A DNA stretch of 64,000 nucleotides from JAPOUP01 sp965221405 (GTDB lineage Bacteria > Pseudomonadota > Alphaproteobacteria > Rhodobacterales > Rhodobacteraceae): NCBI GenBank assembly GCA_965221405.1, contig CBDCSE010000002.1:1550001-1614000 (forward strand), read 5' to 3'. The translations under genes were made by a program, and so were the position numbers. Shown piece by piece: positions 43,908 to 53,139 of this stretch. The notes beneath the pieces are model-generated. The model did no database searches, was not told where the DNA came from, and worked only from the letters and a program-made list of their open reading frames with translations. Position 1 is the stretch's first letter. The number at the start of each line of letters is the position of its first letter.

Positions 43908-45836
43908 TCAGGCACGTCGGCTTGCTAGGTCGGCGATACCCAGGGCTTCAAGCACTTTCGCCTCGATATGACTGGAGTTCATCTGAGCCACGTCATACAT
44001 ATCAGGCTGGCTAGCCTGATCGATGAATATGTCAGGCAACACCATTGACCGGAATTTAAGGCCTGCATCGAACACACCTTCCTCGGCAAGCATGTGAGCG
44101 ACATGACTGCCGAACCCTCCCACCGCACCTTCCTCGACCGTGATCAACACCTCGTGCCCTGCAGCGAGCTGCAGTATCAGGTCCCGGTCCAGCGGTTTAG
44201 CGAAACGCGCATCCGCCAATGTCGGTTTTATGCCCCTGGCACAGAGCGATTCGGCGGCCTGCGACACCTCCTTCAGACGCGCGCCGAAGGAAAGTATCGC
44301 AACGTCGGCTCCTTGCAGAACGATACGGCCTTTACCGATCTCAAGCCGTTCACCCCGTTCGGGCAACTCAACACCAACCGCTTCACCCCTAGGAAACCTG
44401 AAGGCTATGGGACTATCGTCGTGAGCCGCCGCAGTCGCGACCATGTGACGGAGCTCGGCCTCGTCCGCCGCCGCCATCACCACAAAACCCGGCAGATTGG
44501 ACAGATACGCGATGTCGAAGGCACCCGCATGGGTCGCGCCGTCGGCACCCACCAAACCAGCCCGGTCAATGGCAAAACGAACCGGCAGCCTCTGCAGCGC
44601 GACGTCATGTACCACCTGGTCATAGCCACGCTGCAGAAATGTCGAATAAATCGCGCAGAAGGGCCTCATGCCCCCGGCCGCGAGCCCGGCCGAAAAGGTT
44701 ACGCCGTGCTGTTCGGCGATTCCGACGTCGAAACAGCGGCTTGGGTAGCGTTCAGCGAACAGGTTGAGTCCAGTACCGTCCGGCATGGCGGCGGTCACAG
44801 CGACGATCCTTTCATCACTTGCCGCCTCGTCCACCAACGTACGGGCGAAGACGTTTGTATAGCTGGGCGCGTTCGTCGTCGACTTTTTCGCCTTACCCGT
44901 TACCGGATCGAACTTTCCGACGCCGTGGCCACGATCCCGCGCGGTTTCGGCCGGAGCGTAGCCCTTTCCCTTCGTGGTGATAACATGGATAAGTGTTGGT
45001 CCTGTCGCGCGCTCACGTACGGTACGTAGAACCGGCAGCAGCTGATCGAGGTCATGACCGTCAATCGGGCCCACATAGGATAATCCAAGTTCCTCGAATA
45101 GCGTTCCGCCGACGGTGACGCTCATTAGAGCCTCCTTGGCCCGCCTCGCACCTTCCTGGAAGGGCTCAGGCAAAAGGCTTACTGCCCCCTTTGCGGCAGC
45201 CTTGAGTTCCTGGAACGGCGCACCGGAATAAAGTCGGGACAGATAGGCAGACAACGCGCCAACCGGTGGTGCGATCGACATTTCGTTATCGTTGAGGATG
45301 ACAATGAGCCGCCTGTTCAGATCACCTGCGTTGTTCATTGCCTCAAACGCCATTCCGGCGCTCATCGCGCCGTCTCCTATAACGGCGATCGCATCGCCCA
45401 GACGCGGCTCCGGCGCACCGCCGAGATCCCGCGCCACGGCGAAACCCAACGCCGCCGAGATGGAGGTCGAGGAATGGGCGGCGCCGAAGGGATCGTAAGG
45501 ACTCTCACTGCGCTTGGTAAAGCCTGACAGACCTTCTTTCTGCCGCAGCGTCCTGATACGGTCTCGCCGCCCCGTGAGAATTTTGTGCGGATAGGTCTGG
45601 TGGCTGACATCCCAGATCAGCCTGTCACGCGGAGTATCGAACACCGCATGCAGCGCCACGGTGAGTTCCACGACTCCCAGTCCAGCTCCCAGATGTCCAC
45701 CCGTCGCGCTGACCGCGCTTATGGTCTCCGCGCGCAATTCGTCCGCAAGTCGACGAAGATCCGAATCCGGTAGGCTCCTGATGTCTGACGGAAACTCGAT
45801 CAGATCAAGTGTTGGGGTTTTCGGTCTGTCTGTCAT
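43908..45836 (-). CDS. dxs: 1-deoxy-D-xylulose-5-phosphate synthase
   Basis: Dxs condenses pyruvate and glyceraldehyde 3-phosphate with ThDP, the first step of the non-mevalonate isoprenoid route. The 642-residue protein has GGHLGAGLGVVELTVALH, the ThDP motif IGDGAMSAGMAFEAMNNAGD (about 150-169), and RFAIDRAGLVGADGATHAGA near residue 400. GAGAGGAACG precedes ATG 45836. It is last in the HDAC-xseB-ispA-dxs run and lies 23 bp after ispA. Confidence 0.96.
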   Translation of the reverse strand: MTDRPKTPTLDLIEFPSDIRSLPDSDLRRLADELRAETISAVSATGGHLGAGLGVVELTVALHAVFDTPRDRLIWDVSHQTYPHKILTGRRDRIRTLRQKEGLSGFTKRSESPYDPFGAAHSSTSISAALGFAVARDLGGAPEPRLGDAIAVIGDGAMSAGMAFEAMNNAGDLNRRLIVILNDNEMSIAPPVGALSAYLSRLYSGAPFQELKAAAKGAVSLLPEPFQEGARRAKEALMSVTVGGTLFEELGLSYVGPIDGHDLDQLLPVLRTVRERATGPTLIHVITTKGKGYAPAETARDRGHGVGKFDPVTGKAKKSTTNAPSYTNVFARTLVDEAASDERIVAVTAAMPDGTGLNLFAERYPSRCFDVGIAEQHGVTFSAGLAAGGMRPFCAIYSTFLQRGYDQVVHDVALQRLPVRFAIDRAGLVGADGATHAGAFDIAYLSNLPGFVVMAAADEAELRHMVATAAAHDDSPIAFRFPRGEAVGVELPERGERLEIGKGRIVLQGADVAILSFGARLKEVSQAAESLCARGIKPTLADARFAKPLDRDLILQLAAGHEVLITVEEGAVGGFGSHVAHMLAEEGVFDAGLKFRSMVLPDIFIDQASQPDMYDVAQMNSSHIEAKVLEALGIADLASRRA

Positions 45837-45859
45837 CGTTCCTCTCTCGGGCCGTAGCC

Positions 45860-46729
45860 TCACATCCGACGCTCGACGGCGAACCGCGCAGCTTGCCGTA
45901 GGTTCTCCGCCTTCGCGCCAAACGGGACCAACGCGGCCTCCGCCTCGTCCACCAGCTCTTTGGTGCGCACCTTGGCGCCTTCAAGTCCCAGAAGTGATAC
46001 GAATGTCGCCTTTCCGGCGGCGGCGTCCTTACGCAGCCGCTTACCCGCCAATTCGGTGTCGCCCTCCGTATCGATGATATCGTCGGCGATCTGGAAAGCG
46101 AGACCGAGCGGGCGCGCATATTTCCGCATTGGCCCGGGGTCCGCGCCCGCAAGAATCGCTCCGGCAGTGCACGACCATTCAAAAAGTGCGCCGGTCTTCG
46201 CCATCTGGAGCTCTGTGATCTCTTCAAGCGTCAAAGGCCTTTCCGCCGTCTCCGCGGCGATGTCGAGCGCCTGTCCACGCACCATGCCCCTGGCGCCCGC
46301 GCTGACGGAAAGCGACTCAATCAGTTCCAGTCGCGTGGCGGCACTGCCAACCGCTTCGTCCGAAAGAAGCTCAAACGCCAGGGACTGGAGCGAATCACCC
46401 GTCAGAACGGCGACCGCTTCGCCCCACTTCACATGAACGGTCGGCTGTCCACGCCGCTGGTCATCATCGTCCATGCACGGCAGATCATCGTGAACCAAGG
46501 AGTAGGCGTGAATCGCCTCCACGGCCGCGGCCACCCTCGCCGAGTGTTCCTGGCCGACACCGTGAAGCTCCGCGCTTTTCTGCACCAGAAAGCCACGTAG
46601 GCCTTTTCCGCCCGCCACAGCGTGCAGCATCGGCTCAACGAGAGGGGTCGGAGCCTGCGAATTGATTGCTTTGACCAGAAGCCCCTGCGTTATGGCAAAC
46701 GCCTTATCGAGCGCGGCCCGGAAAGTCAC
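45860..46729 (-). CDS. ispA: Farnesyl diphosphate synthase
   Basis: IspA makes C15 farnesyl diphosphate from dimethylallyl and isopentenyl diphosphate. The 289-residue protein carries the first aspartate-rich motif in LVHDDLPCMDDDDQRRG (~residues 78-94) and the second in LAFQIADDIIDTEGD (~218-232). It starts with GTG overlapping the xseB stop (GTGA), so the genes are translationally coupled. It supplies prenyl chains using Dxs-derived precursors. Confidence 0.95.
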   Translation of the reverse strand: MTFRAALDKAFAITQGLLVKAINSQAPTPLVEPMLHAVAGGKGLRGFLVQKSAELHGVGQEHSARVAAAVEAIHAYSLVHDDLPCMDDDDQRRGQPTVHVKWGEAVAVLTGDSLQSLAFELLSDEAVGSAATRLELIESLSVSAGARGMVRGQALDIAAETAERPLTLEEITELQMAKTGALFEWSCTAGAILAGADPGPMRKYARPLGLAFQIADDIIDTEGDTELAGKRLRKDAAAGKATFVSLLGLEGAKVRTKELVDEAEAALVPFGAKAENLRQAARFAVERRM

Positions 46730-46968
46730 GGATCGTCGATCGGGCCCATTCCTTTGGGCTCGCCCTGCTCATTAAGGGTAATCGCGGCAACTTTCTCTTC
46801 AGCTTCCCTGAGCTTTTCCTCGCACCGTTTCCTAAGCGCGGCGCCTCGTTCGTATAGCTGGATCGAAGCCTCAAGCTCCACCTCGCCCGACTCCAGATGC
46901 CGGACAACGGATTCGAGCTCCTGCATCGCCTCTTCAAAACTCAGCTCGTTGACTGACCTGTCGCTCAT
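46726..46968 (-). CDS. xseB: Exodeoxyribonuclease VII small subunit
   Basis: The 80-residue coiled-coil subunit reads LSFEEAMQELESVVRHLESG and VELEASIQLYERGAALRKRC, the XseB pattern. XseB binds XseA to degrade single-stranded DNA. ATG 46968 fits the family; a longer frame to 47103 is out of family. Coupled to ispA by the 4-base GTGA overlap, the common alphaproteobacterial arrangement. Confidence 0.95.
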   Translation of the reverse strand: MSDRSVNELSFEEAMQELESVVRHLESGEVELEASIQLYERGAALRKRCEEKLREAEEKVAAITLNEQGEPKGMGPIDDP

Positions 46969-47175
46969 ATCAACCCCAATCGAGATCCGTGGGTAGTTCG
47001 CAAATTCGCCCCTAGCCGCGTCAATTGACCACACTCCGGAGCGAATGCCAAGCATTTTCGCGGTCAAGGCTGAACTTGACTGTCCCGTTTTCGGGAATCG
47101 CATCCATCAATATACGATCTGAGATGCTCGGTACGTTACCGCCGCAAAGGCGATGTGAGTCACACTCGAGGGGCG

Positions 47176-48111
47176 TCACTGGGCTGATGCCATCAGCGCC
47201 TCCACATGGGTAGCCACGCTGGTGGCGAGTGCGTCAAGGTCGTAACCACCTTCCAATGTGGACACGAGGCGCCCATCACACACATCGTCGGCTACTTCGC
47301 AGAGCATCCCCGTCACCCAGGCGAAGTCCTCTTCCAACCATTGAAGACTGGCCAGCGGATCGTCTCTATGAGCGTCAAATCCGGCCGATACCAGTATCAG
47401 GTCGGGATCGAAGTCCGTGATCGCAGGCAGGATCACTTGGCTGTACGCCTGCCGCATTTCCGCCCCCCCGGTCATCGGATCCAGTGGAACGTTCAGTACG
47501 TTGCCGCACGCACCGCGCTCGCCCACGGCACCGGTCCCCGGATAGAGGGGCATCTGGTGTGTCGAGCAGAACAGTGCCCGTTGCTCGTGCCAAAGCAGAT
47601 CTTGGGTACCGTTGCCATGATGAACGTCGAAATCGACCACTGCAACCTTTCCGGCACCGTGCTGGTCCAGAGCGCGCATCGCCGCTATCGCAACGTTACC
47701 GAACAGGCAGAATCCCATAGCCCGCGCCCTTTCGGCGTGATGACCAGGCGGGCGCATGGCGACAAACGCGTTTCTCGCCCTACCTTCGAGAACCGCGTCG
47801 ACAGCGGCGCAGCACCCACCAACGCAACGCAGGGCCGCGTCCAGTGACCCGGGCGATACATGGGTATCCGGATCGAGAGATCGGTTTCCGCTCACGGGAA
47901 TCGCCGCTTCGATTTGGATCACGTAATCCTCTGGATGACATCTTAGAAGCTCCGAAGCCAGGCAGACTGGAGCTTCCTGGCGACCGAGCGGGATAAACCT
48001 ATCGGCCGCGAGCGCCGCCATTATGGCATCATGGCGCGCGGCGCGCTCGGGATGACCGGCAGGCGTGATATGGTTTAGGCTCGAGGAATGGGTGAACAGT
48101 AGAGTTGTCAT
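47176..48111 (-). CDS. Histone-deacetylase-like amidohydrolase
   Basis: The 311-residue protein belongs to the arginase-fold HDAC/acetylpolyamine amidohydrolase family. It shows MRPPGHHAERARAMGFCLFG (~residues 118-137), VVDFDVHHGNGTQDLLW (zinc ligands Asp/His, ~153-169) and LVSAGFDAHRDDPL (~240). Zinc and catalytic residues are present. The natural substrate is unknown; polyamines or lysine-acetylated proteins are possible. It lies ~200 bp before xseB, as in Rhodobacterales. Confidence 0.92.
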   Translation of the reverse strand: MTTLLFTHSSSLNHITPAGHPERAARHDAIMAALAADRFIPLGRQEAPVCLASELLRCHPEDYVIQIEAAIPVSGNRSLDPDTHVSPGSLDAALRCVGGCCAAVDAVLEGRARNAFVAMRPPGHHAERARAMGFCLFGNVAIAAMRALDQHGAGKVAVVDFDVHHGNGTQDLLWHEQRALFCSTHQMPLYPGTGAVGERGACGNVLNVPLDPMTGGAEMRQAYSQVILPAITDFDPDLILVSAGFDAHRDDPLASLQWLEEDFAWVTGMLCEVADDVCDGRLVSTLEGGYDLDALATSVATHVEALMASAQ

Positions 48112-48350
48112 CGTGTCATGAGAGCGGATATACGTGATGGAAACAAGTGAATGATGTCCGATGCAGGACCATCCCGTCTGTATTTTTCCTGCGTCCGAAC
48201 ACTTTGCGGGGCTAGGTGCGGCGCTGACATGTTCCGGCGGAAGACCATGGTCCTAACCCTCTCCCGCTTCCCGTGGGTCGAATTACCTTTCAATAATGGG
48301 CCATCCGACGACGGAACCAGACTCACCGTTCGGGATCGGCCTCATGAGGA

Positions 48351-49058
48351 TCAGTCGGGTACCAGCATGTAGCCCGCGCCACGTATGGTCTGCAGATAGC
48401 GCGGCTGCCTGGGATCCTGTTCAATCTTCCGCCTAAGCCGCGTAATCTGGACATCCACTGCCCGCTCCTGCGCCTGCCCACGGTCACGCCCGAGTTTCTC
48501 GACAAGCTTCGCCCGGCTGAGGGGCTCGCGGGGCGCGGCGCTGAATATCCTCATCAGAAGGGATTCCGTCGCCGTCAACCTGACGAGAGTTCCGCCGCGC
48601 CAGATCTCGCCACGCTCCATGTCGTAACGGATCGTCCCGAGTGTCAGGAACTTGGGTGTTTCCGGAGCGACCTGCACGACCGGAGCACGACGCAGGATAG
48701 CATTGATGCGTAGAAGAAGCTCTTTGGGTTCGAATGGTTTGGAGAGATAATCGTCGGCGCCAGCCTCCAGACCAGTGATTCGATCTTCGGTCTCGGCTTT
48801 CGCCGTCAACAGAAGGATCGGCGTGGTTATGTCGTTGTCGCGCAGGCTCCGCATCAGGCTCACGCCATCCTCACCCGGCATCATCACGTCGAGGACGATA
48901 AGGTCGAACTCCAGCCCGGAGAGCACGCGTCGCGCATGTGCAGCATCCCGCGTCGCGGTCGCCAGGAATCCATTTCGAATCAAATATTTCTGCAGAAGTC
49001 CCCTGATGCGCTCATCATCATCAACGACAAGAAGATGGGGTTCAGGCAGATCACTCAT
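48351..49058 (-). CDS. petR: OmpR-family response regulator, PetR-like
   Basis: The 235-residue protein has a receiver domain (LLVVDDDERIRGLLQKYLIR, phosphoacceptor Asp in LIVLDVMMPGEDG, Lys in YLSKPF) and a winged-helix trans_reg_C domain ending VQITRLRRKIEQDPRQPRYL QTIRGAGYM. It overlaps petP by 1 base (ATGA). In Rhodobacter, petP-petR controls cytochrome genes; the same pairing and the nearby ilvE support the name here. No sensor kinase is adjacent. Confidence 0.9.
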   Translation of the reverse strand: MSDLPEPHLLVVDDDERIRGLLQKYLIRNGFLATATRDAAHARRVLSGLEFDLIVLDVMMPGEDGVSLMRSLRDNDITTPILLLTAKAETEDRITGLEAGADDYLSKPFEPKELLLRINAILRRAPVVQVAPETPKFLTLGTIRYDMERGEIWRGGTLVRLTATESLLMRIFSAAPREPLSRAKLVEKLGRDRGQAQERAVDVQITRLRRKIEQDPRQPRYLQTIRGAGYMLVPD

Positions 49059-49564
49059 CAGCCTTTGCCCCTCATCGCGTTGTAACGAACACGCACCTCG
49101 GGATCCATCATCGCCTCCAGAACGGTCCGAAACCCGGCGACGGCTTCCGGCCCTGCCCGCCTGTAAGCTGACCGCATCCGCGCACGCTGAACGAATGATA
49201 GGTCAGCCTCAAGCGCCATCCCCCGCTCAGTGAGATAAAGGTTGCGCTTACGCCTGTCCCCACAGCCCACGCGGCTCTCGACCAGACCATCCGCAATCAT
49301 GGTGCGCAGCACTCTGTTGAGCGACTGCTTCGTTACGCCAAGCGTGTGGAGCAGATCATTCACGGTAATTCCCGGGCTGCGGTTGATGAAATGCATGGCG
49401 CGATGATGCGCCCTTCCGTAGCCCTCATCAGATAGAATGCGGTCTGGATCGGACGTGAACCCGCGATAGGCGAAGAACATAGCCTCTATGCCCTTTCTCA
49501 GTTGTTCGTCAGTTAAGTAGAGTAGCTTTTCGCCCCCAGGACTCACAGATCCGCTTTCCACCAT
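49058..49564 (-). CDS. petP: MarR-family regulator, PetP-like
   Basis: The 168-residue winged-helix protein contains GITVNDLLHTLGVTKQSLNR (recognition helix) and MIADGLVESRVGCGDRRKRN (wing), typical of MarR proteins. Its TGA overlaps the petR ATG, so the two are coupled. A divergent gap of 180 bp to ilvE should hold both promoters. In Rhodobacter this pair is needed for cytochrome bc1/c2 expression; the role here is by analogy. Confidence 0.87.
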   Translation of the reverse strand: MVESGSVSPGGEKLLYLTDEQLRKGIEAMFFAYRGFTSDPDRILSDEGYGRAHHRAMHFINRSPGITVNDLLHTLGVTKQSLNRVLRTMIADGLVESRVGCGDRRKRNLYLTERGMALEADLSFVQRARMRSAYRRAGPEAVAGFRTVLEAMMDPEVRVRYNAMRGKG

Positions 49565-49744
49565 CTCTCAGTTCCAGACTGAAGCCATTCAATATCTAAC
49601 CGATATTATGTCAGTCTTATTGACATTCCAAGACCCATTGAATAGCGATTCGCTGTCTCACCGCGATCATGTGTCCCGAACGGCCACAATATGCGCGAAA
49701 ATCCGATACTGGGGCTGAAAGCCCCGCGAACAGGGAACAGTCCC

Positions 49745-50614
49745 ATGGGTGCAGGATACGATGATCGCGATGGCTGGATCTGGCTTGACGGGCAGTTTGT
49801 ACCGTGGCGCAGCGCGAACGTGCATTTACTGACACATGCGATGCACTACGCCAGCGCGGTATTCGAGGGGGAGCGCGCATATGACGGCAAGATTTTTCTG
49901 AGCCGCAGGCATTCCGAGCGGCTGATCTATTCGGGTAAAGCCATCGACATGCCCATTCCGCACACTATCGACGAGATCGAGGCCGCGAAGTACGAAGTAC
50001 TGTTCAGGAACAGCCTGACAGACGCCTATGTCCGGGCGGTTGCCTGGCGGGGCGTCGGCGAGGATATGGGTGTCGCTTCAGCAAAAAATCCGGTGCGCCT
50101 CGCGATAGCCGCATGGGAGTGGGGCGCCTATTACGGCGATGCCAAGATGAGAGGGGCAAAGCTTGATGTTTCCAAGTGGAAGCGGCCTTCGCCCGAAACC
50201 GCTCCATGCTTCGCCAAAGCCGCTGGACTATACATGATCTGCACCATGTCCAAACACGAAGCCGAGGCGAAAGGCTGTTCGGACGCCATGATGCTGGATC
50301 ACCGTGGTTTCGTGGCTGAAGCCACGGGCGCCAACATCTTTTTTGTTCGGGACGGTGAGGTCCATACGCCGAAGCCGGACTGTTTTCTGAATGGCCTGAC
50401 CCGGCAGACTGTCATCGGCCTGCTCACCGACCGCTGCATCAAGGTGCATGAGCGCCACATAGAACCGCAGGAGCTTGAGAGCTTCCAGCAGTGCTGGCTG
50501 ACCGGAACCGCGGCCGAGGTGACACCAGTCGGACAGATTGGCGATTTTACCTTTGAGGTTGGTGCGCTGACACGTGACATAGCGGGATCGTATGAACAGC
50601 TGGTGCGCAGGTAG
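49745..50614 (+). CDS. ilvE: Branched-chain amino acid aminotransferase
   Basis: IlvE makes Leu, Ile and Val from their 2-oxo acids with glutamate and PLP, closing the pathway served by leuCDB. The 289-residue class IV protein has HAMHYASAVFEGERAY near residue 37, the PLP-lysine region MSKHEAEAKGC (~160) and EATGANIFFVRDGEVHTP. I use ATG 49745; a longer frame from 49691 adds unrelated residues. Divergent from petP. Confidence 0.94.
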   Translation: MGAGYDDRDGWIWLDGQFVPWRSANVHLLTHAMHYASAVFEGERAYDGKIFLSRRHSERLIYSGKAIDMPIPHTIDEIEAAKYEVLFRNSLTDAYVRAVAWRGVGEDMGVASAKNPVRLAIAAWEWGAYYGDAKMRGAKLDVSKWKRPSPETAPCFAKAAGLYMICTMSKHEAEAKGCSDAMMLDHRGFVAEATGANIFFVRDGEVHTPKPDCFLNGLTRQTVIGLLTDRCIKVHERHIEPQELESFQQCWLTGTAAEVTPVGQIGDFTFEVGALTRDIAGSYEQLVRR

Positions 50615-50635
50615 GCTGGGCGGGAGCCCGGTATT

Positions 50636-51184
50636 TCAGCGCCTTCCGAGGAGCTCGACCTCGGTGCGGAGGGTCGCCATCAGCTGTGTCAGGGCCTCGA
50701 TGTAGCTTTCCGACGTCAGGCGTCCATTCCCATCGAATTCGCCATGAGCTGCGGCTACCATTACCGGAGCGCCATTGACGATGCGCGGGCGGAAAGCCTG
50801 AAGGGCCTGACGCACGGCATACTGTGCGACTTCGCCGCCGCCGCGCCCCGCCGCGGCTGACATCACCGCCACAGGTCTGTCCTTCCATGGATTGCCCTGG
50901 ACCCGACTTATCCAGTCCAGTCCGTTTTTGAGAGCGCCGGAGATCGACTTATTGTATTCTGGAGCCGCAATGAGGATTGCGTCCGATGCGGCGATCTGTT
51001 CCGCAAGCCGCCGCACCTCCTCGGGGATACCCGACTCTTCCTCTATGTCACCGTCGTAAAGGGGCAGGTGAAGGTCGGCTTCGCTGTACTCGGCCGCGCC
51101 GTACAATCTCGCCGCCTCCCTGACCAGCTTGCGGTTGGTGGCGCCCTTCCTGAGCGAACCCGAAATTCCGAGCAGTCGATGCAT
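50636..51184 (-). CDS. NAD(P)H-dependent FMN reductase
   Basis: The 182-residue flavodoxin-like protein starts MHRLLGISGSLRKGATNRKL (phosphate loop for FMN), then LPLYDGDIEE, AILIAAPEYNKSISGALKNG and VAVMSAAAGRGGG. This is the FMN_red/chromate-reductase-like family, which reduces quinones, azo dyes or free flavin. The chosen ATG 51184 matches the family; an upstream start would add 19 residues. The natural substrate is unknown. Convergent with ilvE. Confidence 0.87.
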   Translation of the reverse strand: MHRLLGISGSLRKGATNRKLVREAARLYGAAEYSEADLHLPLYDGDIEEESGIPEEVRRLAEQIAASDAILIAAPEYNKSISGALKNGLDWISRVQGNPWKDRPVAVMSAAAGRGGGEVAQYAVRQALQAFRPRIVNGAPVMVAAAHGEFDGNGRLTSESYIEALTQLMATLRTEVELLGRR

Positions 51185-51305
51185 CGCGGCAATCCAGTGA
51201 AAGTCCTCTTCCATACTTAGGAGCCCGGAGGCGTGGTGCAAGGTCTTGCAGTCCCGGGATCATGGTGGAATTCCGCGAAGTGCGTCGATCGGGGGCTCAT
51301 GATTA

Positions 51306-52990
51306 ATGAGACACGGCAGACGGCTTCTTGTTGACCAGCTAGAGGCACAGGACATTTCCCGGGTTTTTTCGATTTCTGGCGAGAGCTTTCTGGCGGTTCT
51401 TGACGCGCTTTTCGACAGTGGCATCCAGAACGTCGTCTGTCGGCATGATGTCGGGGCGGCGATGATAGCGGAGGCGGCCGGAAAGATGACCGGACGGCCC
51501 GGGATCGCATTTGCGACACGAGCCCCTGGGGCAACAAACGCATTCTCTCGCGTGCACGTTGCCCGTCAGGATTCGACGCCGATGATCCTGTTTTTTGGCC
51601 AGGTCGCGTGGACACCGTGACAGGGAAGCGTTTCAGGAGGTCGATTTCCGTGCGTCTTTCGGGGCCATCGCGAAGTGAGTCGCCGAAATCGGCCAGACGG
51701 AGCGTATACCGGAATTTGTCAACAGGGCATTTCACGTCGCTATGTCGGGACGTCCCGGGGCGGTTGTTCTGGCCCTGCCGGAAGACATGCTGTCCGAGCG
51801 AGCGGATGTCCGCTTTCTCGCCCCAACGGCGCAACCTCTATCCAGGGCCTGCGATGAGGACGCCCGGCTTCTTCTGGAAAACTTGCTCATGCCGAACGAC
51901 CGCTGGTCGTCACGGGAGGAGTGGGGTGGAGTAACGAGAGCTTCGCCATGCTGCGTGGCCCCACCGAGCGGCAGGACCAGATGGATAACCGCTCGAGGAA
52001 CTACATTGGCGACCTTGGTGCTGGAATGAACCCGGCGTTAGCGCGACGGCTGCGAAATTCCGATTGCCTGCTGGTGCTTGGTGCCCGTTTGGGAGACACC
52101 ATGACCGGCGGGTACGAACTGTTCGATCCCGCCGCGCCCGGCAAATCGATCCTGCATGTTCATCCTGACCCCGATCTTCCCGGCTCGGTCCACAGGACAG
52201 TTCTATGCGTTACGGCGCGAGCGCCTGCAATGGTCGCCCGCCTCGTTCGATCACCAAAAGTCGCCAACTGGACCGTATGGGTTGAGAGCGGCCGTGAGGA
52301 GTATGAGGCGTGGAGCCAGCCTCGGGAAACGCCGGGGTCGGTTAAACTGGAAGAGGTCGTGCGTTGGCTAAGCGACACGCTTCCAGAAGACGCTATCATC
52401 ACCAATGGTGCGGACAATTACGCGGCGTTTGTGCAACGATACTTTGGTCTACAAGAGATATGGCACACAACTGGCCACGACATCGGGAGCGATGGGTGCG
52501 GGATTTCCCGCAGTGGTGGCGGCAGCCCTGCAGCACCCTGACCGGCTGATCGTCTGTTTCGCCGGAGACGGCTGTTTTCAGACCTCAATGAGATTTCCAC
52601 GGCCAAGCAGTGTAGCTTGGCTCCAATCGTTCTGGCCTGCAGCAACAGATGTTACGGCACGATACGGATGCATCAGGAACACGCTTTCTCCGCGTGCGCA
52701 TCGGGGACCGATCTCAAGAATCCCGACTTCGCCGCACTTGCGATCGCTTATGGTGGCCATGGAGAAACCATTGAGAACGGCGCGGAGTTTCCGGCGGCAT
52801 TCGAGCGGGTGCGCATGTCCGGTCGACTTGCGGTAGTGGGGCTGCGGCTCGACCCGCGAACACTTTCGACATCAACCGGCCTGAGTGGCCCCCGCCACTC
52901 CGGCGGAATGATCGGGGTAGGGAACGAGCGATCAGGAAGGTACGCGGAAGCGGCCCATCCCGTCATGAAGTCGGCTCCAAATTCGGTATG
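51306..52990 (+). pseudogene. Thiamine-diphosphate enzyme (acetolactate-synthase-like), broken
   Basis: From ATG 51306 the frames, in order, read ISRVFSISGESFLAVLDALF and AAMIAEAAGKMTGRPGIAFA (ThDP pyr domain), RPGAVVLALPEDMLSERADV, CLLVLGARLGDTMTGGYELF (middle domain), GAGFPAVVAAALQHPDRLIV CFAGDGCFQTS (GDG of the ThDP motif) and LACSNRCYGTIRMHQE. At least five frame changes separate them. The whole ~550-residue enzyme is represented, so it decayed in place. The exact reaction cannot be told. Confidence 0.8.
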
Positions 52991-53139
52991 GCTTCACGAA
53001 AACGGTGGCCGTGGCCACCGGATGGGATGCCTCCTATCCGGTTGGAGAACGTATCCGGTGGCCGGGACCGGCATGTCTGCAGCACCATTCAGGGATTTTC
53101 CTGGTCACGGCGGCGCGCGCCACTGGACCGCCTCAGGGA

